From positions 1 through 29,699 of the forward strand of contig CAZQKW010000041.1 in NCBI GenBank assembly GCA_964594075.1: a stretch of DNA of 29,699 nucleotides. The letters run 5' to 3'. The notes beneath the pieces are model-generated. The model was given only the letters and a program-made list of their open reading frames with translations. It ran no database searches and was not told the DNA's origin. Origin of the DNA: CAZQKW01 sp964594075. Lineage in GTDB: Bacteria > Desulfobacterota > WTBG01 > CAIYCZ01. Every line of letters begins with the position of its first letter. The first letter of the stretch is position 1. Positions 1-9,400 of the stretch are shown piece by piece. Made by a program: the position numbers and the translations under genes.

Positions 1-26
1 TTAAAGATGTTTTAAAATTTTTGATG

Positions 27-45
27 CCCCGCCTTGTAGGCGGGG
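27..45. terminator. GC-rich hairpin at window start
   Basis: CCCCGCC (27-33) and GGCGGGG (39-45) form a perfect 7-bp stem around a 5-nt loop. The flanks are AT-rich, but neither strand has a clean T-run directly after the stem. It may terminate a gene lying left of the window, or be a repeated extragenic palindrome. The hairpin itself is seen; its role is inferred. Confidence 0.35.
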
Positions 46-167
46 TAATTCACTTCTTCTACGCCGCCCATCCTCTTGATTTAAAATATTTTTTTGATTT
101 ATCTTCTTAAGTGCCGTGGCGGGTATCCGATTTTATATGATATAAATTTAAAGAAAGGAGGCTTACC

Positions 168-296
168 ATGGCAAACTTCATTGATAAAACCATATTCTGG
201 ATTAAAATAAATGAGGATGCGATACTGAATTTTCTTGCATATGTTATAACGCCCATTCTGGTCATTGTCATCCTGGCATGGGTTACTTTTTCATGA
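168..296 (+). CDS. Small single-pass membrane protein, 42 aa, unknown function
   Basis: This short ORF starts at ATG 168, seven bases after a near-perfect Shine-Dalgarno (AAAGGAGG, 154-161), which is the main reason to believe it. The product has a polar N-terminal half containing Lys, Asp and Glu. A hydrophobic segment follows at about residues 22-41 (from NFLAYVITPI through VILAWVTF), predicted as one transmembrane helix that ends the protein. It shows no cysteine, no heme motif and no known domain. It stands alone, about 290 bases before the peptidase gene. It could be a small subunit or regulator of a membrane complex, but nothing in the sequence identifies a partner. Confidence 0.55.
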   Translation: MANFIDKTIFWIKINEDAILNFLAYVITPILVIVILAWVTFS

Positions 297-589
297 TAGC
301 TATTTTTATTTTTTCAAAATTTTTAAGGGGCAGTTTAGCCTTAATTTGAGAGCTACCCGCGCGTTGCCGTCCTTTCAAAAAAATCTTCAATTATCCGCAT
401 AGTAATTTCTCACAACACCCCAAAGGAAAAACATCGCTCACCATATTCATTGAAGATGGTGAAAATGCTCTTAGGGAAATCTTTCGCCGTTTTTGGGTAT
501 GGGTAAGAAAACTCTTCAAAACGAGTTACCGCTTGTGATATTTGTATTACAGCATCACGGTAATATCTTTAACAGAATTATAGGGCGGT
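297..589 (+). other. Non-coding stretch before the M24 peptidase, with hairpin-forming leader
   Basis: No convincing ORF was found in these 293 bases. Several inverted repeats are visible. CACCAT (439-444) pairs with ATGGTG (456-461), with a further TTC/GAA inside. GGTA (502-505) plus ACTC (511-514) pairs with GAGT (523-526) plus TACC (527-530). TATTAC (545-550) pairs with GTAATA (560-565). The last helix competes with GTGAT/ATCAC (535-539/554-558) and overlaps GATATT/AATATC (537-542/562-567). It may be a structured 5' leader of the peptidase gene, but it matches no riboswitch consensus I recognise. Confidence 0.3.
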
Positions 590-1654
590 ATGAAAAAAAG
601 GATAACAAAACTGTGGCAACTGGTTGGCAGGGAAACTGAAGCAATGCTGATCACCAGTCCGGAAAACATCCGTTATCTCTGCGGGTTTTCCGGCAGCGAG
701 GGCAGTATTTTTTTTGCCCGGCAGGAAGGTTTTTTTTTAACCGACGGCAGATACACGACGCAAGCCCGCGAAGAGGTAAAAGGCTTGGATGTCATAACCT
801 ATAAAGAAAAGATAAAAGGGATTGCCGGCATTATAAAAAAAATGCGCGTCCGGTCGGTTGGTTTTGAAGCACATGCGGTAACAGTCGCTTTTATGAAGGA
901 ACTTGAGAAAGAAATTCCCGCTGTAGTCTTGCAGCCATACAGCGATAAACTTGATCAGTTGCGTATTATCAAAGATACTTCGGAAATAACAATCCTGAAG
1001 AAGGCAGCACACATTGCTGGCCAAAGCTTAATGCAGGTTATGCCACTGATCAAACCCGGGGTCAGAGAAATAGAGATAGCTGCTGAACTGGAATACCGCA
1101 TTAGAAAAAACGGCGGAGACGGCCCCTCATTTCCCTTTATCGTCGCTTCCGGGGCTCGTGCTGCTCTGCCGCACGGCACTGCGTCTCAAAAAAAAATTGC
1201 AGCAGGAGATTTCGTGGTAGTTGATTATGGGGCAATTTATGGCGGATACGCGTCGGATGAAACTTGCACGTTCATTATAGGGAGGCCGACCCGAAAACAA
1301 GAACAGATCTACCGTATTGTCCGGGAGGCGCAGAAACGGGCACTTTATGCACTGAAGCCAGGGCAATCACTTAAAAAAGTTGATGAAGCAGCCCGCTTAT
1401 ATATAGAAAAACATGGTTATAGGAAATATTTTAAACATGGAACAGGGCATGGAATTGGCCTGGCAGTTCACGAACCTCCCCGCATTTCCGTTCTTTCAAA
1501 CGATACGGCCCGTGAGGGCATGGTGGTCACTATTGAGCCTGGTATCTATTTGCCAGGCTGGGGCGGGGTGCGGATAGAGGATACGGCGGTGGTTACAAGG
1601 CATGGTGCAGAAGTAATTACCGAAACAAACAAAACGCTTATCGTGCTTGCGTGA
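590..1654 (+). CDS. M24B family Xaa-Pro aminopeptidase/dipeptidase
   Basis: This is a cytoplasmic dimetal peptidase that removes residues next to proline; 354 aa is typical for the short bacterial PepQ/YqhT-like enzymes. Residues about 5-125 form the creatinase-like N-terminal domain and about 130-350 the pita-bread catalytic domain. The expected ligands are all visible: D212 (VDYG), D223 (SDET), H287 (GTGHGIG), E316 (TIEPG) and E330 (RIED). The substrate-site His is H195 (LPHG). ATG 590 follows an AGGGCGG ribosome site. The gene converges on fdhE with only 14 bases between the stops and has no evident functional link to its C1 neighbours. Aminopeptidase and dipeptidase activity cannot be told apart from sequence alone. 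Confidence 0.92.
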   Translation: MKKRITKLWQLVGRETEAMLITSPENIRYLCGFSGSEGSIFFARQEGFFLTDGRYTTQAREEVKGLDVITYKEKIKGIAGIIKKMRVRSVGFEAHAVTVAFMKELEKEIPAVVLQPYSDKLDQLRIIKDTSEITILKKAAHIAGQSLMQVMPLIKPGVREIEIAAELEYRIRKNGGDGPSFPFIVASGARAALPHGTASQKKIAAGDFVVVDYGAIYGGYASDETCTFIIGRPTRKQEQIYRIVREAQKRALYALKPGQSLKKVDEAARLYIEKHGYRKYFKHGTGHGIGLAVHEPPRISVLSNDTAREGMVVTIEPGIYLPGWGGVRIEDTAVVTRHGAEVITETNKTLIVLA

Positions 1655-1668
1655 TCAATGTCTGGCAG

Positions 1669-2496
1669 CTAATAATGCCGATAGCCTTTCTCCTGGGCGG
1701 CTATATCCATGGCAATCGTTATAATATTTTCTACCGGAAGGCATACCTCATCACCCGCCATGCGCAGATCAATGGTTTTAATATACCGTTTACACTCATC
1801 ACAGACGTAAAGCCGATACCGGCCGTCCTCGCTGGGATAATAAATCTGCTCATCAATGTTTTCACAAAAAGGGCAGCCAATGCGGTTATAACGCCATACA
1901 CTGCAGCATCGCGAGCAGAGCAGGCTGCGAGCCCCTGTTTCTTTGTCAAGAGCAGCAAACGAGGGTTTCCCGCCGCAGATCGGGCAGTAATTGCGCTGCC
2001 AGCCGCTCTGGTCAATGTCCGGCATCATAAGCTCGCTGACAATGTGAAGGTAGGGCATTAACGCCAAGCCTGCCGCCAGCATGATGATATTCTCTGGGGT
2101 GTCAGATATAATAACGGGGTTTCCGCTTTCAAAGATATTTTGTGCCAATTCCATCGCAGTTCTGTCAATTATTTCTAAATTAGCCTCCTTTTGTCCGGGC
2201 AAAAAATAATTGTTGAGGAATTCAAGGATCCGGTTAAAAAACAGGATAAACTCGGTTTGCTCGATTGGTAGTTCATTAAAAATAACTTGGGGGGCGCCCG
2301 TGGAAAAACGAGCACGATTTATGGTGTGTTTAACCACAGCGACATATCTTTCTGATGCAAGCAATTGTCGTTTGAAAGCAATCTGCATTTGAAAAAGCTT
2401 TTCATAGAAATCAAAAAGTTCTTTAATCTCCGGACGCTTGCTTCGTGCATTCCGTAACGCATTTAATATCGTTAAATCGGTTTGTTCAAAAGGCAT
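1669..2496 (-). CDS. fdhE: Formate dehydrogenase accessory protein FdhE
   Basis: FdhE is a cytoplasmic rubredoxin-like factor needed for active respiratory (exported, FdnGHI-type) formate dehydrogenases. It interacts with the catalytic subunit before Tat export. The 275-residue product has the family layout: a helical N-terminal half and a C-terminal half with four CxxC pairs at C171/C174 (CPICGGKPS), C194/C197, C208/C211 (CPFC) and C232/C235 (CDEC). The start is ATG 2496 with no strong ribosome site, and the gene reads toward the convergent peptidase gene. Its presence fits the Tat-exported Sec formate dehydrogenase at 22656-25718, although about 20 kb separates them. Its promoter must lie in the 2497-2800 gap or it is read through from the operon upstream. 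Confidence 0.93.
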   Translation of the reverse strand: MPFEQTDLTILNALRNARSKRPEIKELFDFYEKLFQMQIAFKRQLLASERYVAVVKHTINRARFSTGAPQVIFNELPIEQTEFILFFNRILEFLNNYFLPGQKEANLEIIDRTAMELAQNIFESGNPVIISDTPENIIMLAAGLALMPYLHIVSELMMPDIDQSGWQRNYCPICGGKPSFAALDKETGARSLLCSRCCSVWRYNRIGCPFCENIDEQIYYPSEDGRYRLYVCDECKRYIKTIDLRMAGDEVCLPVENIITIAMDIAAQEKGYRHY

Positions 2497-2800
2497 GGCA
2501 GTTTTCCAGAGGTCTGGTAATAAACAATAATACGATACACCCCGGCCGTGCTGTTCTATTCTATATCTTTCACATGAATTTAGAAAACAGAACTGTCTTG
2601 TTTAACATAACAGATTAACTCGTTATGTATGCTTACTTTTTGGCAGTTGAGAGTGCTCATAAAAGAAAGAAGTTTCTTAGGAGTGTGTGAGCAAAAACCC
2701 TGAGGCAACGAAAGGGGAAGCACTCCCCTATGTTGGACACTATTGAAAACGGAATATTTTTATCCAGGATAGCAAACTTGAGTGTATGAAACAAGTGAAT
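2497..2800. other. Intergenic region between the kinase gene and fdhE with competing stems
   Basis: This 304-base gap has no convincing ORF. AAGAAA/TTTCTT (2663-2668/2673-2678) is a 6-bp hairpin. GGAGTG (2680-2685) pairs with CACTCC (2721-2726) and encloses CCCT/AGGG. GAGTGC (2651-2656) could alternatively pair with GCACTC (2720-2725), so two folds compete. The region could hold a 3' terminator of the upstream operon, the fdhE promoter, or a structured RNA. I match it to no known riboswitch class. Confidence 0.35.
2711..2728 (-). terminator. Possible weak terminator after the metVF-kinase operon
   Basis: Read on the minus strand, GGGGAG-TGC-TTCCCC forms a short stem (one G-U pair) followed by TTT, about 75 bases past the kinase stop codon. 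The U-run is only three bases, so efficiency is doubtful. Confidence 0.3.
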
Positions 2801-4321
2801 TTAGATACTGCTGATTTTGGGCGGGAGTGAAATGGTAAAAGTCGTGCCTTTGCCTACCTGGCTCATGACATCAATTTTACCAAGATGAGCTTCTACAATA
2901 CCTTTTACAATAGATAGGCCTAATCCTGAACCAGCCACCATGCGTGTTTGGTCTGATTGCACCCGATAAAATTTGTCAAATATGCGAGGGATATCTTCCT
3001 TCTTTATCCCGATACCGGTATCCTGTACTACTATTGTTACATATTCACCTTGACGGCCAGTCTTGATAACAATGTGACCCCCTTCTGGTGTATAATGAAG
3101 AGCGTTACTCACGAGATTAATAAAAATTTCTTCCATATTATTAGGATCAGCATCAATAAGTGGCAGATTTTTTGCCTTTTTCAGTTGTAGCGTAATATTT
3201 TTTTTTGCCGCCTGCTGACTTAAGAGTTCAACTACTTTTTGAGCGATATCATTTAGTTGCAGGGGTTCTTTACACTGAACTATTTGCCCTGCTTCAATCC
3301 GGGAGAGGTCAAGAAGATTTTTTATTAGAGTGAGCAGATTATCTATGCGCATTTTGATCCGTGATAAAACTTCATTTTGTTTTTCAGTGACCACACCCAA
3401 AAGTCCTTCTGCGATAGTAAATATCTGCTGTTGAATCGCCGTGAGTGGCGCCTTCAGTTCATGAGAAACCATGGCAATAAAATCCGATTTCATACGGTCA
3501 AGCTCTTTTAAATAGCTAATATCCTGTAAAACGAAAACCGTACCGAGAATTTCATCATCTGCCTTTATCGGGCATGCATGAATGCGCAGATGTAATTTCG
3601 CCTCAACAGGTAACGTTATCTCGCGACAAATTGCCGATAAGTTTTTGGTTTGAAGCTCTGACATCATTTGCGGTAATATAAAAAGATTTTTGTCCATAAT
3701 ACAATGTTCCAAGGGTTTGTTAACCATGGATTCCATTTTTATACCAAGCATTTGCGCCGCCGCGGGGTTGTTAAGCACAATGTGATTCTCCCGATTAATA
3801 ACTAGAATACCATCAACAAGAGCGTTGACTATCACCCGTAGTTTGCTTTTTTCGGTGGCAATATCACGCAGACTTTTTTCTCGCTCTTCACGAAGGAGGC
3901 GCGCTTCATTTTCCAACTCCTTTTTGGTAATGGCCCGGTTAACCACGATTCGCAGCTGATCAGGAGTAAAAGGCTTAGAAATAAAATCATAAGCGCCCAT
4001 TTTCATGGCGTCCACCGCCGCTTCAACCGTCGCATATCCCGTAATAACAATCACGAGAAGTTCTGGAGCACGTTGTTGTATGCGTTCGAGCACCTCTATA
4101 CCGGAAAGGCCGGGCATCTTAAGGTCGAGGAGGAGCAACGCATATCGTTTCTGTCGGATCATCTCTAATCCTTCTGCGCCATTCCGCGCGGTGTCAACGA
4201 TAAAGCCCTGTTTTGTTAAGATAAGGGCACATCCATCGCGAATAGAAGCGTCATCATCAATAACAAGGATAGGCCCTATCATGGACGGCGCGTTCAGGTT
4301 TTCTGTAAAGGTATTAACCAT
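2801..4321 (-). CDS. Receiver-PAS-histidine kinase hybrid
   Basis: This soluble 506-aa two-component protein begins with a receiver: acidic triad at about D22-D24, phosphoacceptor D66 in LLLLDLKMP, and the KPF motif. A coiled linker (about 135-165) and one PAS domain (about 165-275) follow. The dimerization helix carries the phospho-His at H287 (SHELKAP). The C-terminal ATPase domain has an N-box and the G2 motif GSGLGLSIV. It lacks membrane segments, so it must sense a cytoplasmic or protein-borne signal through the PAS domain or be driven by phosphorylation of its receiver. It is the last gene of the NuoEFG/MetVF run, 63 bases after a stand-alone receiver that may be its partner. The start at ATG 4321 is uncertain, since no strong ribosome site is visible. 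Confidence 0.88.
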   Translation of the reverse strand: MVNTFTENLNAPSMIGPILVIDDDASIRDGCALILTKQGFIVDTARNGAEGLEMIRQKRYALLLLDLKMPGLSGIEVLERIQQRAPELLVIVITGYATVEAAVDAMKMGAYDFISKPFTPDQLRIVVNRAITKKELENEARLLREEREKSLRDIATEKSKLRVIVNALVDGILVINRENHIVLNNPAAAQMLGIKMESMVNKPLEHCIMDKNLFILPQMMSELQTKNLSAICREITLPVEAKLHLRIHACPIKADDEILGTVFVLQDISYLKELDRMKSDFIAMVSHELKAPLTAIQQQIFTIAEGLLGVVTEKQNEVLSRIKMRIDNLLTLIKNLLDLSRIEAGQIVQCKEPLQLNDIAQKVVELLSQQAAKKNITLQLKKAKNLPLIDADPNNMEEIFINLVSNALHYTPEGGHIVIKTGRQGEYVTIVVQDTGIGIKKEDIPRIFDKFYRVQSDQTRMVAGSGLGLSIVKGIVEAHLGKIDVMSQVGKGTTFTISLPPKISSI

Positions 4322-4384
4322 GACGTGGTAAAATAAAATGCATAGACCTTGGTATTAAGCAAGATGGTAGTATAAAATACCGCT

Positions 4385-4765
4385 CTACTTATTTAAAAGA
4401 AACTCTACCCTCCGTAACAGTTCCGATGGCTCAACTGGTTTTGGAATATAATCCTCTGCTTCCATTTCCATTCCCATACGGGTTGTATATTGGGTCTCAT
4501 GGATATGCTCAGCAACAGCGGTCAGAAGAATAATGGGGATCTCCTTGAATTGATTGTTGGCTTTTAATTCAGCACACATTTTATAGCCATCCTTCTCCGG
4601 CATCATGACATCAAGAATAATCAGATCTGGTTTTTGCTCTCTGACCTTCTCCCATCCTTCTATCCCATTATAGGCTACCCGCACGACGTGGTCCTTACTT
4701 TCAAGTAATGTTTTTACTGCATGAACAAAATCATAATCATCATCAATGAGCAATATATCTGCCAC
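4385..4765 (-). CDS. Single-domain response regulator
   Basis: This 126-aa stand-alone receiver has no output domain. The acidic pocket (D8-D10), phosphoacceptor D52 (LDVMMPEKDG), Thr in LLTA and K109 (PKP) are all intact, so it should be phosphorylated. The loop between the Thr and Lys strands is longer than usual (about residues 86-105). The start is a GTG at 4765 with an excellent ribosome site (AAGGAGGTGAG), 15 bases after the metF stop, so it is co-transcribed with metF. Likely roles are a phosphorelay shuttle or direct binding to an enzyme partner, not DNA binding. Confidence 0.88.
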   Translation of the reverse strand: MADILLIDDDYDFVHAVKTLLESKDHVVRVAYNGIEGWEKVREQKPDLIILDVMMPEKDGYKMCAELKANNQFKEIPIILLTAVAEHIHETQYTTRMGMEMEAEDYIPKPVEPSELLRRVEFLLNK

Positions 4766-4780
4766 GTTTGCTCACCTCCT

Positions 4781-5677
4781 TCAGTGAAATTTGTTAATTC
4801 CGGCTGCCTTTAAAATTTCCGGCACGACTTCTTCCTTTCCTATGGCCATTATGTGGACGCCATCACATAATCGTTCTTCTTTGATGCGGCGTATCATTCG
4901 TCCGGCGATCTCTATGCCCGTGGTTAATGCGCCCCCTTTGGGCGCTTGAGCCAGTTCATCAATAAGCGCTTGCGGCACCGTAATTCCCGGAACATTTTCA
5001 TTCAAATATTTCGCCATGCGGGCGGAAATCAGCAGCAGAATGCCAGCAAGAATCTTAACATTAAACTTTCGAGCAAATTCCATGAAACGGCAAAAATTAT
5101 CCAGATCGTAAATAGCCTGGGTTTGGAAAAATTCTGCTCCGGACTCAACTTTTTTTTCAAATTTTATGAGCTGAGGTTCTATAGGGTCTGCCTCCGGCGT
5201 TACGATTGCACCGGCACAAAATGAAACACTACCATCCAGTGCGTTGTCCCCAAGGTCTTTCCCTGTTTCCAGTAAGCGCACTGTCCGCAGCAACTGGCTT
5301 GAGTCGAGATCAAAGACACCTTTTGCACTTTTATGATCGCCAACCGGAACTGCGTCACCGGTCAAGCACAACACATTATAAATGCCCCGCGTGTAGGCAA
5401 ACAACAGCTCTGCTTGGAGCGCAATGCGATTGCGGTCTCTGCAGGTCATCTGCAGAATCGGCTCGCCGCCTAATTCTTTAATAATGATAGCTCCACCAAT
5501 TGAAGGGAAACGCATTACAGAGCTTTGATGGTCTGTGACATTCAGTGCATCAACCTTATCTTTAAGCAGCTGGATGTGGTGAATCATAGGATCAAGATTC
5601 GTCCCTTTCGGTGGGCCAATTTCGCTGGTAATGACAAAGGCGCCCGAGTGGAGAGCCTCTTTAAAGCTGCGCGTCAT
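4781..5677 (-). CDS. metF: 5,10-methylenetetrahydrofolate reductase catalytic subunit
   Basis: MetF is a TIM-barrel flavoprotein that reduces methylene-THF to methyl-THF in the methyl branch of the Wood-Ljungdahl pathway. The 298-aa length is normal. Visible family features are the N-terminal TSEIGPPKG strand with the catalytic-type Glu, the NVTDHQSS segment, QMTCRDRNRIALQAELL (folate/flavin region) and NVLCLTGD. ATG 5677 has an AAAGGAG ribosome site and overlaps the end of metV by 17 bases, indicating translational coupling. Acetogen-type MetF lacks the NAD(P)H-binding features of larger enzymes and receives electrons from MetV and partner modules. Here the partner genes encoded just upstream are NuoE/F/G-like. 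Confidence 0.94.
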   Translation of the reverse strand: MTRSFKEALHSGAFVITSEIGPPKGTNLDPMIHHIQLLKDKVDALNVTDHQSSVMRFPSIGGAIIIKELGGEPILQMTCRDRNRIALQAELLFAYTRGIYNVLCLTGDAVPVGDHKSAKGVFDLDSSQLLRTVRLLETGKDLGDNALDGSVSFCAGAIVTPEADPIEPQLIKFEKKVESGAEFFQTQAIYDLDNFCRFMEFARKFNVKILAGILLLISARMAKYLNENVPGITVPQALIDELAQAPKGGALTTGIEIAGRMIRRIKEERLCDGVHIMAIGKEEVVPEILKAAGINKFH

Positions 5678-6344
5678 CTTCAGTGCTCCTTTCCTCTAAA
5701 GAAATAAGTAGTTTGCCGGGCTTGGGTTCAATATTATAGTTTTTTGGTTGTTGATACCTGCGCATCAGATCGAGGCGCCCCATTTGTTCAAGCTTTCTAT
5801 AAATAAGCGTCCATACACAATCTTTATTTGGGTCAATTTCACACTTTCCCTTATTAGTTCCGCCGCACGGTCCGTTCACTAATCCTTTGTGGCAGTCGGC
5901 AACTGGACATATACCGCCTGTTTCTCCCAATATGCACTGGCCGCATTGCATACATATTTCCTCAAATATCCCGACGCTTTTTTCTTTCCCTATGAAGAGG
6001 GTATCAAGCGCAGGAATGACCGCTTTATCCAAATGCATGGCAATGGTTTGAACGCCAAAAGCACAGGTCATAATAAGCAGGGCATCAGACTGCATCATGG
6101 CAGGTAAGTGTAGCGCCAATGCGTCGTGCGTCAATTCATCGCAGGCAACCGGTATGATCATCCAGCCCAGCACTTGTTTTTGCGCTTCAGTGAGTAGATT
6201 TGCCATATGTTGAACCTCGGTAACACCGCCGGTTCTGGTCATAGTAGTGCAGGTGCCGCAACCAATTATAAAAATTTTCTCTGACTGATCAAGGAGGTAG
6301 AGGATTTCATTAAACGGTTTCTGCTTGGTAATTGATCTGATCAT
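5661..6344 (-). CDS. metV: Methylene-THF reductase partner subunit MetV
   Basis: MetV is the iron-sulfur/zinc partner that passes electrons to MetF in anaerobic methylene-THF reductases. The 227-aa product has an N-terminal Cys pair (C29, C32 in IGCGTC). Its C-terminal block is diagnostic: C131, C134, C137, C146, C151, C160, C168 and C176, including CMQCGQC, TGGICP and NGPCGG. ATG 6344 sits behind a strong GGGAGGAG ribosome site. The gap to the preceding nuoF-like gene is 76 bases and holds a 7-bp inverted repeat, so metVF might be adjusted separately from the upstream genes. Identity is very secure; the direct electron donor is inferred from the operon. Confidence 0.93.
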   Translation of the reverse strand: MIRSITKQKPFNEILYLLDQSEKIFIIGCGTCTTMTRTGGVTEVQHMANLLTEAQKQVLGWMIIPVACDELTHDALALHLPAMMQSDALLIMTCAFGVQTIAMHLDKAVIPALDTLFIGKEKSVGIFEEICMQCGQCILGETGGICPVADCHKGLVNGPCGGTNKGKCEIDPNKDCVWTLIYRKLEQMGRLDLMRRYQQPKNYNIEPKPGKLLISLEERSTEDDAQL

Positions 6345-6384
6345 ATATGCTCCTCCCTGCTGAGGTCATTACCCTAAGCTACTA

Positions 6385-6400
6385 TACCGCCAAGGCGGTA
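6385..6400. repeat. Inverted repeat between nuoF-like gene and metV
   Basis: TACCGCC (6385-6391) and GGCGGTA (6394-6400) are perfect inverted copies two bases apart, giving a tight hairpin in the intercistronic mRNA. No T-run follows on the minus strand, so an RNA-processing or stability element is more likely than a full terminator. Confidence 0.4.
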
Positions 6401-6420
6401 CGCTTCAGTTTGGCATTTCC

Positions 6421-9400
6421 TTAGCGTTCCAGGTCGCAACGCAGGCATCGTTTGGCCTCTTCCCGCGCTTTTTCTTCTGTAAAGCCGAGTTCAATCTCGC
6501 GAAAATCATGGATACGATCTTCTGCAGGTGCCAACGGCATCTTAACCCGGGGTTTTTCTTCCTCCACATCTTTAAGTTCTTCTTCCATAACTGCGTGGTG
6601 CAGATGCTCACGCTCATCTACAAACACGATTGGGCTTGTATCTCCACAAAGATATTTATCAATTGCCGCCGCGGCACGTCTGCCTGCGGCGATTGATTCT
6701 ATGATATACGTAGGGCCGGTTACAAAATCACCACCGGCAAATATACCCGGAATATTTGTAGCAAGGGTATTTTGATTAACCACCAGCGTTTCCCATTTCG
6801 TTCGTTCCAGATTGCTATCAGGGGGCAGAAAGGAAAGGTCCGGGGCCTGCCCGACCGAGAGTATGAGCGTATCGGCGGGGAAAAACCCTTCACTCTCTGG
6901 TATGAACGTGGGGTGAAACTTACCATCCGCATCAAAAACCGAAGCAACTGATAAGGTTTCAATACCTGCTACCGTGCTGTCTCGAGCAATTATTCTTTTT
7001 ATTCCCAGCGAGTGGTGAATCAAGACGCCTTCTTCAATTGCCTCCGCAACTTCTTCTTTAAATGCCGGCATCTCTTCCCGAGTTTCGAGACAGACCAGAT
7101 GTACTTCGCGCTGCCCCTCACCCTTCCAGGGAAGGCGCAGCGACGACCGCGCAACATCTATTGCTACATTGCCGCCACCCACAACGATGACCTGTCGTCC
7201 GACATACATTTCATGTTCAAGTTTTACGTCGCGCAAAAATGAGAGACCATAATAAAGCCCTCTCAAGTTCTCATCTTCTCCAGGAATGCCGATACGTTGA
7301 CTTTTCTGAGCACCAGCTGCAATGAAAATCGCTGCATAACCCAACCGTTTAATGTCTTCCAGGGTAAAATTCATATTTACCGGAGTATTATATTTGATCT
7401 CAACGCCACGATGCTCTATATATTCAATTTCTTTTTGGACAACTGCTTTGGGCAATCTGAACTCAGGCACCCCGACCATGAGCATCCCGCCGCCGACCGG
7501 TAATGCTTCAAAGACCGTTACCGAATAACCTGTTCTGGCCAAATAGTAGGCACAGGTTAGGCCGGTCGGTCCTGCACCGACAATTGCTATTTTTTGTTTT
7601 TTTGTTATGGGAAACGGCGGCGGGGGTTCATGGACAGTGGCAAAATATCTGTCAGCAGCAAAGCGTTTCAGCGCACGTATTGCAACAGCTTCATCAAGCT
7701 CTCCCCTGCGGCATTTTATTTCACAGGGATGATGGCAAATGCGGCCACAGATTGCTGGAAATGGATTGCGTTCCCTGATAATTTCGGCAGCTTCAATATA
7801 ATTTCCCTCAGCCACTGCCGCGATATATTTCGGGACCCTGATTCCTACCGGGCAGGTATGATGGCAGGCTGATATAACCAGCGCTTCACAAACAGCGCCG
7901 GGGCATCGTTTATCACGAATATGGGCAATGTATTCCTCTCTAAAATAGGCAATAGTCGAGAGCACCGGCTTCGGGCAATTCTGACCGAGTCCGCACAATG
8001 AGGATTTCATGATTGCTTTGCCCAGTGTAACGAGCATATCAATATCAGCGAGACAACCACGCCCCTGCGTGATGCGCGTGAGAATTTCAAGCATTTGTTT
8101 TGTTCCCAGTCTGCACGGAGTGCATTTTCCACAGGATTCCGATTGAGTGAAACTTAAAAAAAAGCGCGCAATCTCCACCATGCAGTTATTTTCATCCATC
8201 ACAACCATCCCCCCTGATCCCATGATGGAACCTATTGCCTGCAAAGACTCATAATCAATGGGGAGGTTTAAATATTTTTCGGGAACGCAGCCACCTGAAG
8301 GGCCACCCATCTGCACCGCTTTAAATTTCCTGCCTTTAGGAATGCCGCCACCTATATCAAATATGACCTGGCGCATCGTAATACCAATGGGTACCTCAAC
8401 TAGTCCGGTATTATTTACTTTGCCGGCGAGAGAAAAAATCTTAGTTCCCTTACTTTTTTCTGTTCCGAGGTTCGCATACCATTCAGCACCGTGCTTAATT
8501 ATAGTAGGGACGTTGGCAAACGTCTCAACATTGTTGATGTTGGTTGGTTTACCGTCAATCCCGCGCTGCGCTGGAAATGGGGGACGGGGGCGCGGCATAC
8601 CCCGTTTGCCTTCAATGGAAGCAATCAATGCAGTTTCTTCACCGCACACGAACGCACCAGCCCCCTTTTTTAGTGATAGATCAAAACTAAACGAGGTTCC
8701 CAGAATATTTTCTCCGAGAAGTCCCAATTCCCGCGCTTGCTCTATAGCTATGTGCATATGTTCAACGGCAATAGGGTATTCTTCACGAACATAAATGTAT
8801 CCCCATGATGCGCCTATGGCATAGGCACCTATGATCATACCCTCAATTACCCGATGGGGATCTCCTTCCAGCACAGCCCGATCCATAAATGCTCCTGGAT
8901 CTCCCTCATCTGCATTGCAGACAAGGTATTTGGGCATGCCGTGAGATGCTCGCGCAGATTTCCATTTGAGGCCCGTCGAAAAACCTGCCCCCCCTCTTCC
9001 CCGCAGCCCCGATGCTTCTACGGCGGTAATCACTGTTTCAGGGGCCATACCATTAAAAATTTTGACAAACGATGCATATCCACCAGCACCAATATAGTGG
9101 GCAATTTTCTTAGGGTCTATGGTGCCACAGTTTTCAAGAACTCTGCGGTTCTGGAGTTTGAAAAATGGTATTTGATCCACAATGGGAATCTTGATTCCAG
9201 TTTTCGTATCGGAATACAGCAGGTGTCCGAGGATGTCGCCCTTCTGGATGGTTTTTGTAACAATATCTGCGGCATCAGCAGGCGTTACCTCCTGATAAAA
9301 TATTCGCATGGGGTCAATGGTTAGAACCGGGGCCCGGGCACAAAAGCCCTGGCATCCGGTTTCCCGCACTTCAACAGACTTTGCGAGTCCCCGAACATTA

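Noticed and set aside
1651..2061. Plus-strand ORF over the fdhE region
   Set aside because: It lies antisense to the well-supported FdhE coding sequence and shows no domain; it is a shadow frame.
2640..2740. Cyclic-di-GMP or other known riboswitch near fdhE
   Set aside because: Helices are present, but the conserved loop bases of the classes I know are missing.
8258..8794. 178-codon plus-strand ORF inside the NuoF-like gene
   Set aside because: It is antisense to strongly conserved NuoF motifs and has no recognisable domain or ribosome site of its own.
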